Part shown: in pieces, positions 16,617-26,040 of the stretch
Layout: every line of letters starts with the position of its first letter
How positions within the stretch are numbered: position 1 is the stretch's first letter
DNA from: Campylobacter sp.
GTDB taxonomy: Bacteria; Campylobacterota; Campylobacteria; Campylobacterales; Campylobacteraceae
NCBI RefSeq assembly: GCF_030528245.1
Contig: NZ_JAUMZG010000005.1
Location: 1-59,196, forward strand
Direction: 5' to 3'
DNA length: 59,196 nucleotides
Program-made: the position numbers and the translations under genes
The notes under the pieces: model-generated
Seen by the model: the letters and a program-made list of their open reading frames with translations, nothing else
What the model was told of the DNA's origin: nothing
Databases searched by the model: none

Positions 16617-16739
16617 TTGTTTTCCTTTTTTAAACGCCCTCATCGTCTCTTCGATGGGGTTTTGAATTTTAAATTTAAATTTTTAACGACCCAGACAAAA
16701 CGCCGCCCCGCTTGTCAGCCAAATGTAAACCGTCCCCGC

Positions 16740-18035
16740 TCATTCATTCATGATGGACAAAAGCTCGACATTGTCTTTCGTTTTAAGCATCTTAGAATAG
16801 AGAAATTTCAAGGCTTCCACATCGTCCATTTGCGAGATGGCAGAGCGGATCGCCCAGATTTTTTGCAGGGTCGCCACGCCTTGGAGGAGCTCCTCCTTTC
16901 TCGTGCCTGATTTGATGATGTTGATAGCCGGGTAAATGCGGCGATCGGAGATGCTTCTATCCAGCACGATTTCGCTATTTCCCGTGCCTTTGAATTCCTC
17001 AAAAATCACATCATCCATCCGTGAGCCCGTGTCGATGAGGGCGGTGGCGATGATGGTTAGCGAGCCCCCGTTTTCTATGTTTCGCGCGGCGCCAAAAAAG
17101 CGCTTGGGCTTGTGCAGGGCATTGGCATCCACGCCCCCGCTCAAAACCTTACCCGAGCTTGGTGTGGCGGTGTTGTAAGCCCTCGCAAGGCGCGTGATAC
17201 TATCGAGCAAAATGATCACATCCTTACCCATCTCAACCATCCTCTTGGCCTTTTCCACGACAAGCTCGGCCACGCGCACATGATTGTAGGCTGGCAGATC
17301 AAAGGTCGAGCTGAAAACCTCCCCCTTCACACAGCGCTGCATATCCGTAACCTCCTCAGGCCTCTCATCCACCAAAAGCACGATGAGCTGCATATCGGGG
17401 TGGTTTTTAGCGATGGCGGCGGCTAGCTCTTTCATCAGCTCCGTTTTTCCTGTGCGCGGCGGGGCGACTATGAGGCCTCTTTGCCCCTTTCCTATGGGAG
17501 TGAAAAGGTCCAAAACCCTACCCGTGAGCTTCATGCTTTCGTATTCTAGTTGAATTTTTTCTGTGGGGAAAATGGGCGTGAGGTTGTCAAAAAGCGGTCG
17601 CTCACGCGCCTCCTTCAGCGGCATGTAGTTGATCGCCTCGATCTTCAAAAGGGCGTAGTATTTTTCCTGATCCTTGGGCTCTCGAACCTGCCCGGTAACG
17701 ATATCGCCCACGCGCAGGGCAAATTTGCGGATTTGTGAGTTGGAGACATAGGCATCATGGACACTGTCGCTCAGGATGGCATCCACGCCTCTTAAAAAGC
17801 CATAGCCCTCGCTGGATAACTCTAAAATCCCTGTGAATAATATAAACCCGCCCTTTTTGGTCTGGGTCCTTAAAATTTCAAAAATCAACTCTTGACGGCG
17901 AAGCTCTCTGGGATTTTCTATTTCGTATTCGTTGGCGATTTTGATTAAATTTTCCAAACTTAAAATTTTTAAATCTTCAATTTTATATCCCTCGACGGGA
18001 ATGTGCGTTCGTTGGTATTTTTTTTCTTTTTCCAT
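16740..18035 (-). CDS. rho: Transcription termination factor Rho
   Basis: Hexameric RNA helicase that ends transcription, 431 residues, full length. The N-terminal Rho-N helical part ([31 protein letters not shown]) is followed by the cold-shock RNA-binding domain ([14 protein letters not shown]) and the RecA-type core with Walker A APPRTGKT, Walker [18 protein letters not shown], and the Q/R-loop regions through [31 protein letters not shown]. Upstream is the divergent ccoI gene. No unusual insertion is seen. Confidence 0.97.
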   Translation of the reverse strand: MEKEKKYQRTHIPVEGYKIEDLKILSLENLIKIANEYEIENPRELRRQELIFEILRTQTKKGGFILFTGILELSSEGYGFLRGVDAILSDSVHDAYVSNSQIRKFALRVGDIVTGQVREPKDQEKYYALLKIEAINYMPLKEARERPLFDNLTPIFPTEKIQLEYESMKLTGRVLDLFTPIGKGQRGLIVAPPRTGKTELMKELAAAIAKNHPDMQLIVLLVDERPEEVTDMQRCVKGEVFSSTFDLPAYNHVRVAELVVEKAKRMVEMGKDVIILLDSITRLARAYNTATPSSGKVLSGGVDANALHKPKRFFGAARNIENGGSLTIIATALIDTGSRMDDVIFEEFKGTGNSEIVLDRSISDRRIYPAINIIKSGTRKEELLQGVATLQKIWAIRSAISQMDDVEALKFLYSKMLKTKDNVELLSIMNE

Positions 18036-18109
18036 GAAGTCCTCTGGTAAGATTTGGCAGTTTTAGGGCAGGATTTTAATTAAAAAAAATATTTTTTGTC
18101 AAATTTATT

Positions 18110-18115
18110 TATAAT
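18110..18115 (+). promoter_or_regulatory. -10 element TATAAT upstream of ccoI
   Basis: A consensus TATAAT hexamer in a T/A-rich stretch lies 28 bp before the chosen ccoI ATG. Transcription would begin near 18122, which excludes the in-frame TTG at 18096 and argues against the ATG at 18114 as translation starts. Confidence 0.5.
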
Positions 18116-18143
18116 GGATGCAAACGTTTCAAAAAGAGCAAAA

Positions 18144-20501
18144 ATGAGATGCGAGCACTGCAGACTGGACTTTAAAAAAGAGACGATGATGGAGGTGGGG
18201 GGTAAATTTTTTTGCTGCAGGGGCTGTGTGGGCGTGTGGGAAATTTTGCACGCTGAGGGCTTGGAGGAATTTTACCAAAGGCTTGGCACGCAAAGCTTAC
18301 AGCCCGTTTTGCCCTCTAAGGAGAGGAAAAATTATGAGGACTTCATCACGCGCACCAAGGAGGGCCTTAGCGAAATTTATCTCCTCATCCACGGCATCGA
18401 GTGTGCGGCCTGCGTGTGGCTGAATGAAAAAATTCTCATCCGCCAAGAGGGGATTTTGGAGCTTGAGCTCAATCATCTCAGCCATAAGGCGCGCATTGTT
18501 TTTGATGAGGATCTGATCAATTTGAAGCAAATTTTAAGCCTCATTGAGAGCATAGGCTATCGGGCCAGCGCCTTCAATCCGCACCAAGCCTCTCAAAAAG
18601 CGGAGCGTCTAAAGCGTGAATTTTACGCCAAAATGATCGTCGCCATCGCTTGCGTGATGAATGTCATGTGGGTCGCTGTGGCAAAGTATGCTGGCTTTTT
18701 TGACACGATGCAAAGGGACGCGAAGGATATTTTAAATTTCGCTGAATTCATCCTCGCTAGCCCCGTGCTTTTTTACACGGGCTCACACTTTTACAAAAGC
18801 GCCCTGAGATCCTTGAAAAATAGAGCTTTAAACATGGACGCCCTCATCATCAGCGGGGCCAGCCTTGCCTACGGCTATTCTGTGTGGGCGATGTTTTCCA
18901 GGGCGGGGGAGGTGTATTTTGACTCGGTGGCGATGATCATTTGCTTCGTTTTTGTGGGGCGCTATTTGGAGCTTTTTAGCAAGAAGCAGGCTCTAGACAC
19001 TCTGGATGGCTTGAATGATTTTTTGCAAAGGGAGGTTTGGGCCTTGAGCGGGGGGGAATTTCGCCCCTGCGAGGTCTCAAAAATCCGCCCCGGCGATGTG
19101 ATCTTGCTAAGAGCGGGGGATAAAATTCTCATCGATGGGCTTTGTCTTAGGGGCGAGGCCAGCGTGGATAGCGCCTCCCTAAACGGCGAGTCGGTGCCCA
19201 GACTTGTGAGGGCGGGGGATGCGATCGATTCTGCTTGCTTGGTGCTAGATGGCAGGGTGGAGTATCAGGCCACCAAGCCCTACGCGGACTCAAAACTCGC
19301 GCAAATCATCAGGCTTTTGGAGCTTGCCAGCACGAAAAAAACGCAGCTTTCAGCCTTAGTGAGTGAGGTCAGCGCCTATTTTTCCCCCGTGGTTTTAGCC
19401 CTTGCGTTCTTGTGCTTTGCGTTTTGGTTTTTTTACCGAGGAGAGGGCGTGGAATTCGCACTCATCAACGCCCTCTCCCTCCTCATCATCGCCTGCCCCT
19501 GTGCCCTCGCCCTCGCCACACCGGTCAGCAATCTCATCGCCCTGGGCAGGGCCCTAAGGGCGCACATACTTTTTAAGGATTGCGGGGTGATTGAAAATTT
19601 AAACAAATGCGATTTTGTCGTCTTTGACAAAACGGGGATTTTGACCAAGGCTAGACTTGAAATTTGCGATTTTTATCTTCGCGAGGGCGTGAATTTGAAC
19701 ACGCTTTTTGCCTTTGTGAGCCTTTCCAAGCATCCAGTGGCCGTAAGCGTGGCGGAATTTTTGCAAAAAAGAGGCGCGCGTGAGGAGGGGGTTTTGTTTG
19801 AGGGGGTGCAAAATATCAGCGCGAGGGGGATTCGTGCGAGCTTGGAGGGGGATGTTTTCGTGGGGGGGAGTGAGAAATTTTTGCAGGAGCAGGGTGTGAG
19901 CGTGGGGAGGGAATTTTTGGGGACGCATTTTATCCTTGCGAAAAATGGAGAAATTCTGGCTTTTTTCAGCCTTGAGAGCGTTTTGCGTGAGGGGGCCGGG
20001 GAGCTTGTGCGCTATCTTGTGGCGCAGAAAAAGGCGGTGATGATTTTAAGCGGTGATAACGAAAAAGCGGTGGCCAAAATCGCCCACGAGCTCGGGATTT
20101 CACGTTTTAGGGCCGCGCTTTGTCCGCAGGGTAAGATGCAAGCAATTCAAAAACTCACTCAGGCGGGGCATAGGGTTTTGTTTGTGGGGGATGGGGTCAA
20201 TGATGCCCTAGCGCTAAAATGGGCGGCGGTGGCGATCACGCTGAGGGAGGGGAGTGATTTGGCGCTTGAAAATAGCGATCTCGTGCTGATGAAAAACGAT
20301 CTGTCCTCCCTCAAAACCGCTCTGGAGCTTTCTAAAAACACGCTCACAATCATCAAGCAAAATTTAGCCTTTTCGCTGGGCTATAACGCCCTGACCATTC
20401 CCCTTGCTTTTTGGGGGCTCATCAATCCTCTCATCGCGGCCTTGTCGATGTCCTTTAGCAGTATGGTCGTGATTTTAAACGCGCTGAGGATCAGACGATG
20501 A
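18144..20501 (+). CDS. ccoI: Cation-translocating P-type ATPase for cbb3 oxidase copper supply (CcoI/FixI)
   Basis: Inner-membrane P1B ATPase of about 785 residues that exports copper for cbb3 oxidase assembly. The N-terminal cysteine-rich module MRCEHCRLDFKKET...FCCRGC is typical of CcoI, followed by an HMA-like GIECAACVWLNEKI, membrane helices, the CPCALALATP ion-binding motif, phosphorylation site FDKTG and hinge GDGVNDALALKWA. The phosphorylation motif reads DKTGILT rather than DKTGTLT. I chose ATG 18144 because a TATAAT lies at 18110-18115; an upstream TTG frame would add 16 residues. ccoS overlaps its stop by 4 bp, which confirms the subtype. Confidence 0.93.
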   Translation: MRCEHCRLDFKKETMMEVGGKFFCCRGCVGVWEILHAEGLEEFYQRLGTQSLQPVLPSKERKNYEDFITRTKEGLSEIYLLIHGIECAACVWLNEKILIRQEGILELELNHLSHKARIVFDEDLINLKQILSLIESIGYRASAFNPHQASQKAERLKREFYAKMIVAIACVMNVMWVAVAKYAGFFDTMQRDAKDILNFAEFILASPVLFYTGSHFYKSALRSLKNRALNMDALIISGASLAYGYSVWAMFSRAGEVYFDSVAMIICFVFVGRYLELFSKKQALDTLDGLNDFLQREVWALSGGEFRPCEVSKIRPGDVILLRAGDKILIDGLCLRGEASVDSASLNGESVPRLVRAGDAIDSACLVLDGRVEYQATKPYADSKLAQIIRLLELASTKKTQLSALVSEVSAYFSPVVLALAFLCFAFWFFYRGEGVEFALINALSLLIIACPCALALATPVSNLIALGRALRAHILFKDCGVIENLNKCDFVVFDKTGILTKARLEICDFYLREGVNLNTLFAFVSLSKHPVAVSVAEFLQKRGAREEGVLFEGVQNISARGIRASLEGDVFVGGSEKFLQEQGVSVGREFLGTHFILAKNGEILAFFSLESVLREGAGELVRYLVAQKKAVMILSGDNEKAVAKIAHELGISRFRAALCPQGKMQAIQKLTQAGHRVLFVGDGVNDALALKWAAVAITLREGSDLALENSDLVLMKNDLSSLKTALELSKNTLTIIKQNLAFSLGYNALTIPLAFWGLINPLIAALSMSFSSMVVILNALRIRR

Positions 20502-20710
20502 GCTGGGTTTTGATGATGATGATAGGGATTTCTTTGCTGGTGTTTTTCACTTTGCTTGGGATTTTGCTGTGGGGGATTAAAAATAAGCAGTTTGACGATG
20601 ATTATAAATTCACAACCCTCAACGATGACGAAGAGGCTTTGAGGGAGGCGGTGGAGCTGGAAAATCGCAAAAAAAGAGCCCTGAAAAAGGCTCAAAAACC
20701 GCAATCATAG
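20498..20710 (+). CDS. ccoS: Cytochrome cbb3 oxidase maturation protein CcoS
   Basis: Small membrane protein of 70 residues with one N-terminal helix (VLMMMIGISLLVFFTLLGILLWGIK) followed by the CcoS hallmark WGIKNKQFDD and a charged tail. It works with CcoI in cbb3 oxidase assembly. Overlaps ccoI by 4 bp (ATGA). Its 3' end overlaps the convergent cytochrome c gene by a few bases, and contains a hairpin that may terminate that gene. Confidence 0.9.
   Translation: MSWVLMMMIGISLLVFFTLLGILLWGIKNKQFDDDYKFTTLNDDEEALREAVELENRKKRALKKAQKPQS
20669..20693 (-). terminator. Rho-independent terminator for the cytochrome c gene, inside ccoS
   Basis: On the minus strand GAGCC and GGCTC form a stem around a T-rich eight-base loop, followed by a run of seven T. 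It sits 12 bp beyond the cytochrome c stop codon, within the 3' coding end of ccoS on the other strand. Confidence 0.6.
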
Positions 20711-21004
20711 GCTTTGAATGTAGGCTTCGATGGCCTTGAAATCCTCCTCAGTCAGGCCCTTGAGATTGATCTTCATGATGGCGCCCTGACCGTAGGCGTT
20801 TCTCTTGCCCTCCGAGTACTCCTTCATATACTGCATCCTCTCAGCACTGGAAAGGTTTTTAAGGGGCGGGATCTTGTTGAGATAAACCTTATCCGCCTTC
20901 GCTCCGTGGCAGACTGCGCATTTTTTAAAGAGGGTCGCGCCATCAGCAGCGTAAGCACAAACCCCCATACAGCCTAGAACTAAAGCAGCGACAATTTTTT
21001 TCAT
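20705..21004 (-). CDS. Periplasmic c-type cytochrome (c553-like)
   Basis: Electron-carrier protein of 99 residues. A signal peptide (residues 1-19, ending CAYAAD) precedes a single haem site CAVCH in LFKKCAVCHGAKADKV; the axial methionine is probably in GAIMKINL. It resembles the small cytochrome c553 that reduces the cbb3 oxidase in epsilonproteobacteria, and it lies convergent to ccoI-ccoS, whose products mature that oxidase. No Shine-Dalgarno oddity; AGGAG lies upstream of its ATG. Confidence 0.93.
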   Translation of the reverse strand: MKKIVAALVLGCMGVCAYAADGATLFKKCAVCHGAKADKVYLNKIPPLKNLSSAERMQYMKEYSEGKRNAYGQGAIMKINLKGLTEEDFKAIEAYIQSL

Positions 21005-21086
21005 GGACTTCTCCTTTTGAATGAAATGCCAAGATTTTACCCATAAATATTTAACAAGTATTTAATTTACGCGTTCAAATTTTGAC

Positions 21087-21092
21087 TATAAT
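21087..21092 (+). promoter_or_regulatory. -10 element TATAAT nine bases before gmhB start
   Basis: TTTTGACTATAAT ends eight bases before the gmhB ATG at 21101, so the predicted transcription start (about 21098-21101) coincides with the start codon. The bases between are CCTCCCCC, which is not a ribosome-binding site. This suggests leaderless or near-leaderless translation. Confidence 0.45.
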
Positions 21093-21100
21093 CCTCCCCC

Positions 21101-21610
21101 ATGAAAAAGGCTTTATTTTTGGACCGCGATGGGGTGATCAATGTCGATAAAAAATATGTCCATAAAATTTCTGATTTTGAATTTTGCGAGGGCATTTTTG
21201 AGCTTTGCGCGTTTTTCGCAAAAAAGGATTACGAGCTCTTCGTCATCACCAATCAATCCGGCATCGCCCGCGGCTACTACACTGAGGAGGATTTTGAGCG
21301 CTTGAGCGCCTTCATGCGGGAGGAATTTGCCAAAAGGAGCCTCAAGATCACCCGCATTTACCACTGCCCTCATTTGGAGGGTTGTCCCTGCCGCAAACCC
21401 CAGCCCGGGATGCTTTTGGCCGCGCGGAGGGATTTTGATTTGGATTTGAAGCATTCGCTTTTCATCGGGGATAAGCTCAGCGACATGCAGGCCGGGCTTG
21501 CAGCGGGGGTGGGGAGACTTTTTCTCATCGGCACCGCGAGGGGGGAGTATTTTGAGAATTTTTCGGACCTGAAAAAACTTTTAAGTTTTATCAAAAAGGA
21601 AGAACAATGA
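21101..21610 (+). CDS. gmhB: D-glycero-D-manno-heptose 1,7-bisphosphate phosphatase
   Basis: HAD-superfamily phosphatase of 169 residues acting in ADP-heptose synthesis for the LOS core. The nucleophile motif LDRDGVINVD is at residues 6-15, the second motif VITNQSGIARGYYTEEDF follows, the zinc-binding loop is CPHLEGCPCRKPQPGML, and the last motif GDKLSDMQAGLAAGV. The stop overlaps hldD by 4 bp. A TATAAT placed only 9 bp before the ATG suggests a leaderless message. No gmhA (isomerase) is present in this cluster. Confidence 0.94.
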   Translation: MKKALFLDRDGVINVDKKYVHKISDFEFCEGIFELCAFFAKKDYELFVITNQSGIARGYYTEEDFERLSAFMREEFAKRSLKITRIYHCPHLEGCPCRKPQPGMLLAARRDFDLDLKHSLFIGDKLSDMQAGLAAGVGRLFLIGTARGEYFENFSDLKKLLSFIKKEEQ

Positions 21611-22533
21611 GAATTCTCATCACGGGCTGGGCGGGTTTTATCGGCTCAAATTTAGCCCTTGCCCTGCAAAAAGGGCATGAAATTTTGATGGTGGATAGGA
21701 TGCGAGGCGAGGAGCGTTTTGAAAATGGAAATTTCAAGTTTTTGGGGCATTTTAAAAATCTTATCAATTACGAGGGGGAGCTTTTTGTGGGCGATATTGG
21801 CTCGGGAAGGAGCCTGCGGAAAATTCGCCATTTCAAGCCCGAAGTCATCTTCCATCAAGCGGCGATTTCTGATACCACCGCCACCGATCAGGCCGAAATT
21901 TTAAGGGCCAATCTCAACGGCTTCAGGGAGCTTATCGGGCTGAGTTTGAGGCTAGGATCCAGGCTCATTTACGCTAGCTCTGCTTCGGTGTATGGGGATA
22001 GTCCCAGTCCGCAGAGGGTGGGGGCGATCTCGCCCAAAAACCCCTACGCCTTCTCCAAACTGATGATGGACAAAATGGCGCAAAAATTCTACGCAAAGGC
22101 TCACATCGTAGGGCTTCGTTATTTTAATGTTTATGGGCGGCATGAATTTTTCAAAGGCAAAAGTGCCTCGATGGTTTTGCAGCTTGCCTTGCAAATTTTA
22201 AGCGCGAAGCGTCCGCGTCTTTTTGAGGGCAGTGATGAAATTTATCGCGATGGGTGCGAATTGGCCGCCTTGAGCGCAAAAATCGGAGTTTATAATATAG
22301 GCTTTGGCAAGGCTTGGAGCTTTCAAAATGTCGCCGATATTGTGCAAAGAGAGCTTGGCACGGCCCTGCCTTGTGAGTATTTTGCAAATCCTTTCCAAAA
22401 GGCCTATCAGTTCCACACTCAGGCCGCTTTGGATGAGGGCCTGAATTTCAAGCCGAGTTTTGATTTAGAAAGCGGCATCAGGGCGTATTTGCCCGAGATA
22501 AAAAGAATTTTTGAAAAGGAAGGCCATGCTTGA
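21607..22533 (+). CDS. hldD: ADP-L-glycero-D-manno-heptose-6-epimerase
   Basis: NAD(P)-dependent SDR-family epimerase of 308 residues that converts ADP-D-glycero- to ADP-L-glycero-manno-heptose. The Rossmann motif is [16 protein letters not shown] at residues 4-19, with Trp where Gly usually stands but GxxGxxG intact. The catalytic set is visible: SSASVYGD and the YxxxK motif [24 protein letters not shown] is the substrate-binding stretch of HldD. Overlaps gmhB by 4 bp and hldE by 8 bp. Confidence 0.95.
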   Translation: MRILITGWAGFIGSNLALALQKGHEILMVDRMRGEERFENGNFKFLGHFKNLINYEGELFVGDIGSGRSLRKIRHFKPEVIFHQAAISDTTATDQAEILRANLNGFRELIGLSLRLGSRLIYASSASVYGDSPSPQRVGAISPKNPYAFSKLMMDKMAQKFYAKAHIVGLRYFNVYGRHEFFKGKSASMVLQLALQILSAKRPRLFEGSDEIYRDGCELAALSAKIGVYNIGFGKAWSFQNVADIVQRELGTALPCEYFANPFQKAYQFHTQAALDEGLNFKPSFDLESGIRAYLPEIKRIFEKEGHA

Positions 22534-23929
22534 ATTTCTTGCTTCAAAGCATCCTAAAATTCTGGTCGTGGGGGATTTGATCGCCGATATTTATCTTTGG
22601 TGTGAGTGCGAGAGGGTGAGCCCCGAGGCGCCCGTTTTGGTGGCAAAGACGACGAAAGAGGACTGGAGGCTTGGCGGCGGGGCCAATGTCTGCGCGAATT
22701 TGAGTGCCTTGGGGGCTGAGGTTTTTGTTTTGAGCGTGGTGGGCGATGATGAGGCGGGGGAGTTTTTGATGGCCAATTTACGCGGCAAAATTCTCACGCA
22801 AAAGGGGCGCAAAACCTCCTCCAAAAGCCGCATCATCTCGCATTCTCAGCAGGTTTTGAGACTGGATGATGAAAGCTGTGAGGACATCGCCCTAGAGGAT
22901 GAGCTTTTGCAAGAATTTGAAGCGGTGGTGGGGGACTTTGAGGCGGTGGTTTTGAGTGATTATGCCAAGGGGGTTTTGACGCCTAGAATTTGCCGGGAGC
23001 TGGTCAAAAAGGCGCGGGATTTGGGGCTTCCCATACTCATCGATCCCAAGGGGAGCGATTATGCAAAATACAGGGGCGCGACCCTGCTAACGCCCAATAA
23101 AAAGGAGGCTTTGGAGGCCTTGAAGATGCCCGATTTGAAGGGAGAAAATTTAGAAAAAGCCCTCCGCGCGCTTCAAAAAAATTATGACCTCACCCATGCC
23201 CTCATCACGCTTTCAGAAGATGGCATCGCGGTGTATGATGGGGCCTTGAGCGTGGTGCCCGCACGCGCTTTGGAGGTTTATGATGTAACGGGTGCTGGGG
23301 ATAGCGTCATCGCAAGCCTTGCCTTTTGTCTGGCCTGCGGGGTCAGCATCCTGAAAGCCTGCGAATTTGCCAACGCCGCCGCGGCCGTGGTGGTGAGTCG
23401 GATCGGAAGTGTGGCGGTGAGCTTGGAGGAGATCGCAAATTTCGCTCAAAGCGCGTTTGAAAAAAAGATCAAAAGCCAACAGGCCCTCGTCAAACTGATG
23501 GAAAATAGGGGAGCTAAGAGGGTGGTTTTCACCAACGGCTGCTTTGATGTGGTGCATTTTGGGCATATTTCCTACCTGCAAAAGGCTAAAAATTTGGGGG
23601 ATATTTTAATCGTGGGGCTGAATTCTGATGCGAGTGTGCGGCGCTTGAAGGGGGAAAATCGCCCCGTGAATGGCGAATTTGCCAGGGCCTGCATGCTGGG
23701 GGCCTTTTATTTTGTGGATTTTGTCGTGCTGTTTGAGGAGGATACGCCCCTGGAGCTCATCAAGGCGCTAAGACCTGATGTTTTGGTGAAGGGGGGCGAT
23801 TATGAGGGCAGGGAGGTCGTGGGGAGCGAGTGGGCTGGAGAGGTGCGGCTTTTGGACTTTGAGGAGGGTTTTAGCACGAGCGGGACTTTAGAAAAGCTGA
23901 GGGCAGAGGATGCGGACAAAACGCCTTAG
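22526..23929 (+). CDS. hldE: Bifunctional heptose-7-P kinase / heptose-1-P adenylyltransferase
   Basis: Two-domain enzyme of about 467 residues. The first domain is a ribokinase-type sugar kinase ([66 protein letters not shown]); the second, from about residue 330, is a cytidylyltransferase-like domain with [20 protein letters not shown] (HxGH motif) and a C-terminal [15 protein letters not shown] chose ATG 22526, preceded by GAAAAGGAAGG, over an in-frame start 15 bp upstream. It supplies ADP-heptose to hldD and is part of the gmhB-hldD-hldE-GT25 operon. Confidence 0.95.
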   Translation: MLEFLASKHPKILVVGDLIADIYLWCECERVSPEAPVLVAKTTKEDWRLGGGANVCANLSALGAEVFVLSVVGDDEAGEFLMANLRGKILTQKGRKTSSKSRIISHSQQVLRLDDESCEDIALEDELLQEFEAVVGDFEAVVLSDYAKGVLTPRICRELVKKARDLGLPILIDPKGSDYAKYRGATLLTPNKKEALEALKMPDLKGENLEKALRALQKNYDLTHALITLSEDGIAVYDGALSVVPARALEVYDVTGAGDSVIASLAFCLACGVSILKACEFANAAAAVVVSRIGSVAVSLEEIANFAQSAFEKKIKSQQALVKLMENRGAKRVVFTNGCFDVVHFGHISYLQKAKNLGDILIVGLNSDASVRRLKGENRPVNGEFARACMLGAFYFVDFVVLFEEDTPLELIKALRPDVLVKGGDYEGREVVGSEWAGEVRLLDFEEGFSTSGTLEKLRAEDADKTP

Positions 23930-24683
23930 GGCCTTCATCATCAATTTGGAGCGCTCAAAAGACAGAAAAGAGGCGATGCAAGCGCAAATTTCAAAGCTTT
24001 TCGCCGCTCAGCCCGCCCTTGAGGAGAGGCTTGAATTTAGCTTTTTCAGGGGGGTGGATGCGAGTGCGGGGGAGCATGAGGCGTATGCGGCGCATTTTCC
24101 CAAGTGGCTGCGTTTTTTGGGGATGGCTTTGAGCGAGGGCGAAAAGGGCTGCTATGCCAGTCATTTCAGGCTTTGGAGTGAATGTGTGCGGGCTGATGAG
24201 TGCGTTTTTGTCTTTGAGGATGATGTGGAATTTAGCCCGGCTTTTTTGGCGCAAGGGGCGCAAATGCTGGAAAAAATCATCGCTTCGCCCTATGAATACG
24301 TGCGTTTGTTTTATATTTTTGAGAGAAAAAGCTATGCTTTGGATGAGAATTTTATTTTGACTTTTGGCGATGTGAATGGCACTCAGGGCTATTTTTTAAG
24401 ACCCTCTGCGGCGAAAAAATTCATCAAGGCGTCAAAATTTTGGCTAAGAGCCGTGGATAATGCCATGGATATGAGCCATCAAAATAAGGTTTTGAATGTG
24501 ATTTTTAGGCCCCTCTTGCTAAGCTGTGAAAATCAAACCAGCCTCATCGCTCAAAGAGGGGAGAGGATCAGGGGCTATAGGAAGTTTATGCGGGAAATTT
24601 TGCGGATTTATTTTCAGGGGAAGAAATTTGTTTGGGTAGTTTGTGTACGAATAAAATTACAAATAAAAGAAACATTAGGATAG
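23910..24683 (+). CDS. Glycosyltransferase family 25 (LOS biosynthesis)
   Basis: Predicted LOS glycosyltransferase of 257 residues. GT25 features: [16 protein letters not shown] at the start, the [17 protein letters not shown] block near residues 73-89, and the metal-binding [11 protein letters not shown] motif; [10 protein letters not shown] and AVDNAMD fit the later conserved blocks. Such enzymes usually add galactose or glucose to the LOS outer core; donor and acceptor here are not predictable. It overlaps hldE by 20 bp. The last 15 codons are markedly more AT-rich than the rest and run into an AT-rich TauE-type gene, so a recombination junction may lie here. Confidence 0.85.
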   Translation: MRTKRLRAFIINLERSKDRKEAMQAQISKLFAAQPALEERLEFSFFRGVDASAGEHEAYAAHFPKWLRFLGMALSEGEKGCYASHFRLWSECVRADECVFVFEDDVEFSPAFLAQGAQMLEKIIASPYEYVRLFYIFERKSYALDENFILTFGDVNGTQGYFLRPSAAKKFIKASKFWLRAVDNAMDMSHQNKVLNVIFRPLLLSCENQTSLIAQRGERIRGYRKFMREILRIYFQGKKFVWVVCVRIKLQIKETLG

Positions 24684-24687
24684 CTAT

Positions 24688-25461
24688 ATGGCAAATGATG
24701 CTTTTTTTTACATTTTTCTAGGAATATTTTCAGGTGTAGCATCGGGGCTTTTTGGTATAGGAGGCGGCATTATTATTATGCCATCCATGTTTATTTTGGG
24801 AGTGAACCCGCATGATGCAGTCGTTCTTTCTGTTATTCAAATGGTTTTTTCTTCATCCTTTGGGACTTTTATACACTATAAAAATAAAAAAATCGATTTA
24901 AAAGATGGTGTTTTTATAGGTTTAGGTGGATTCTTGGGAGCAGGTTTTAGTGCTATAATTTTAAACTATATTTCAGATTTAGAATTAATTTGTATTTTTT
25001 TGTGTGTGAGTATAATTTTTTTCACACAATATGCTTTCAATATACGACCAAAAATACTCGTTGCTAAAAAAATATTGTTTGCAAAAAACATAATTTTACT
25101 TTTTGTCGGAATTTTTGTAGGCATTTTTGCAATTTCTTTAGGCATTGGAGGAGGATTTTTAATAGGTCCCATTCTTGCTTATTTCTTGGGTTATGATAGT
25201 AAAAAAATTGCATCAAGCTCCCTATTATTTGTTCTTTTTGCTTCTTTATCGGGCACAATATCATTTTTTTATTTTGATATCCTTAATTTTGAAATTTTGA
25301 AAAAAGGCATCTTGATAGGTATATCATCAATGATAGGTGTATTGATGGGTATTCAATTTCTTAATAAAATAAACATCAAATCGCATCTCAAATTTTTACT
25401 CTCTATTTATGCTTTATCCATCCTTACAACCAGCTTTTCTTTATTAAAAAAAATATTATAA
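24688..25461 (+). CDS. TauE/SafE (TSUP) family membrane permease, AT-rich
   Basis: Polytopic membrane protein of 257 residues of the sulfite-exporter TauE/SafE family (DUF81). The internal repeat of the family is clear: FSGVASGLFGIGGGIIIMPSM at residues 12-32 and VGIFAISLGIGGGFLIGPIL at about residues 146-165. About eight hydrophobic segments. Codon use is strikingly A/T-ending compared with the LOS genes upstream and the oor genes downstream, which suggests recent horizontal gain. The substrate (sulfite, sulfonate, organic anion) is unknown. Confidence 0.85.
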   Translation: MANDAFFYIFLGIFSGVASGLFGIGGGIIIMPSMFILGVNPHDAVVLSVIQMVFSSSFGTFIHYKNKKIDLKDGVFIGLGGFLGAGFSAIILNYISDLELICIFLCVSIIFFTQYAFNIRPKILVAKKILFAKNIILLFVGIFVGIFAISLGIGGGFLIGPILAYFLGYDSKKIASSSLLFVLFASLSGTISFFYFDILNFEILKKGILIGISSMIGVLMGIQFLNKINIKSHLKFLLSIYALSILTTSFSLLKKIL

Positions 25462-25464
25462 AAC

Positions 25465-25483
25465 GCAGGATTCAACATCCTGC
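25465..25483 (-). terminator. Terminator of the icd-oorC operon
   Basis: GCAGGAT and ATCCTGC form a perfect seven-base stem with a five-base loop. On the minus strand it follows the oorC stop codon at once and is followed by GTTTTATAATATTTTTTTT, giving a U-rich tail. On the plus strand there is no T-run directly after the stem, so it mainly serves the TCA operon. Confidence 0.75.
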
Positions 25484-26040
25484 TAAGTTGTAGCCCTTGT
25501 CTCTTTAGCATACTTCACGCCTAGGTCAAAGGCCTTCGCGTTTGCCTCGCGAGTTTTAGGCGGCACCATGTGCAGCATCGTTTCTTTTAAAAGCTCCAAA
25601 TCAATGCACTTACTCATAAAGGCAGCGATAGCCAACGCCACCACCGATTGCGTGGCGACATTTCCCACCTCGTCCTTAGCGATTGTGATGATGGGGATTT
25701 CAAAAATTTGCCATTTTTGATAATCCTCACTCTCCGGATGCACCAAATTAGGCTCGATGACTATGATCCCCCCTCCCTTCACACCGCCGCGAAAGCCTTT
25801 GTAGCCTTTATCTGCCGTTGAAAGCATGAAGTCAATCTCCCCCTCCGTCGCGTAGGGAAATAAAATTTCATCCTCATCAATGATGATATCCACCTTCGTA
25901 GGTCCCCCACGTACTTGCGAGGTGTAAGTGGAGGCTTTGAAGGCTTGGCGACCCTCTTTAATCGCTGCTTCGGCCAAAATTTCACCCGCCGTGATGACGC
26001 CCTGTCCGCCCTCACCACCAAATCTCAACTGATACCTCAT
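25483..26040 (-). CDS. oorC: 2-oxoglutarate:acceptor oxidoreductase, gamma subunit
   Basis: Subunit of 185 residues of the oxygen-sensitive OorDABC complex, which oxidises 2-oxoglutarate to succinyl-CoA and replaces 2-oxoglutarate dehydrogenase. The gamma-domain motif GGEGGQGVITAGEILAEAAI is at residues 7-26, followed by TYTSQVRGGPTKVDIIID. It ends the operon with a hairpin terminator immediately after its stop. Overlaps oorB by 4 bp. Confidence 0.95.
   Translation of the reverse strand: MRYQLRFGGEGGQGVITAGEILAEAAIKEGRQAFKASTYTSQVRGGPTKVDIIIDEDEILFPYATEGEIDFMLSTADKGYKGFRGGVKGGGIIVIEPNLVHPESEDYQKWQIFEIPIITIAKDEVGNVATQSVVALAIAAFMSKCIDLELLKETMLHMVPPKTREANAKAFDLGVKYAKETRATT

Noticed and set aside
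19871..19877. G7 run inside ccoI
   Set aside because: Too short for likely slippage and the frame is intact.
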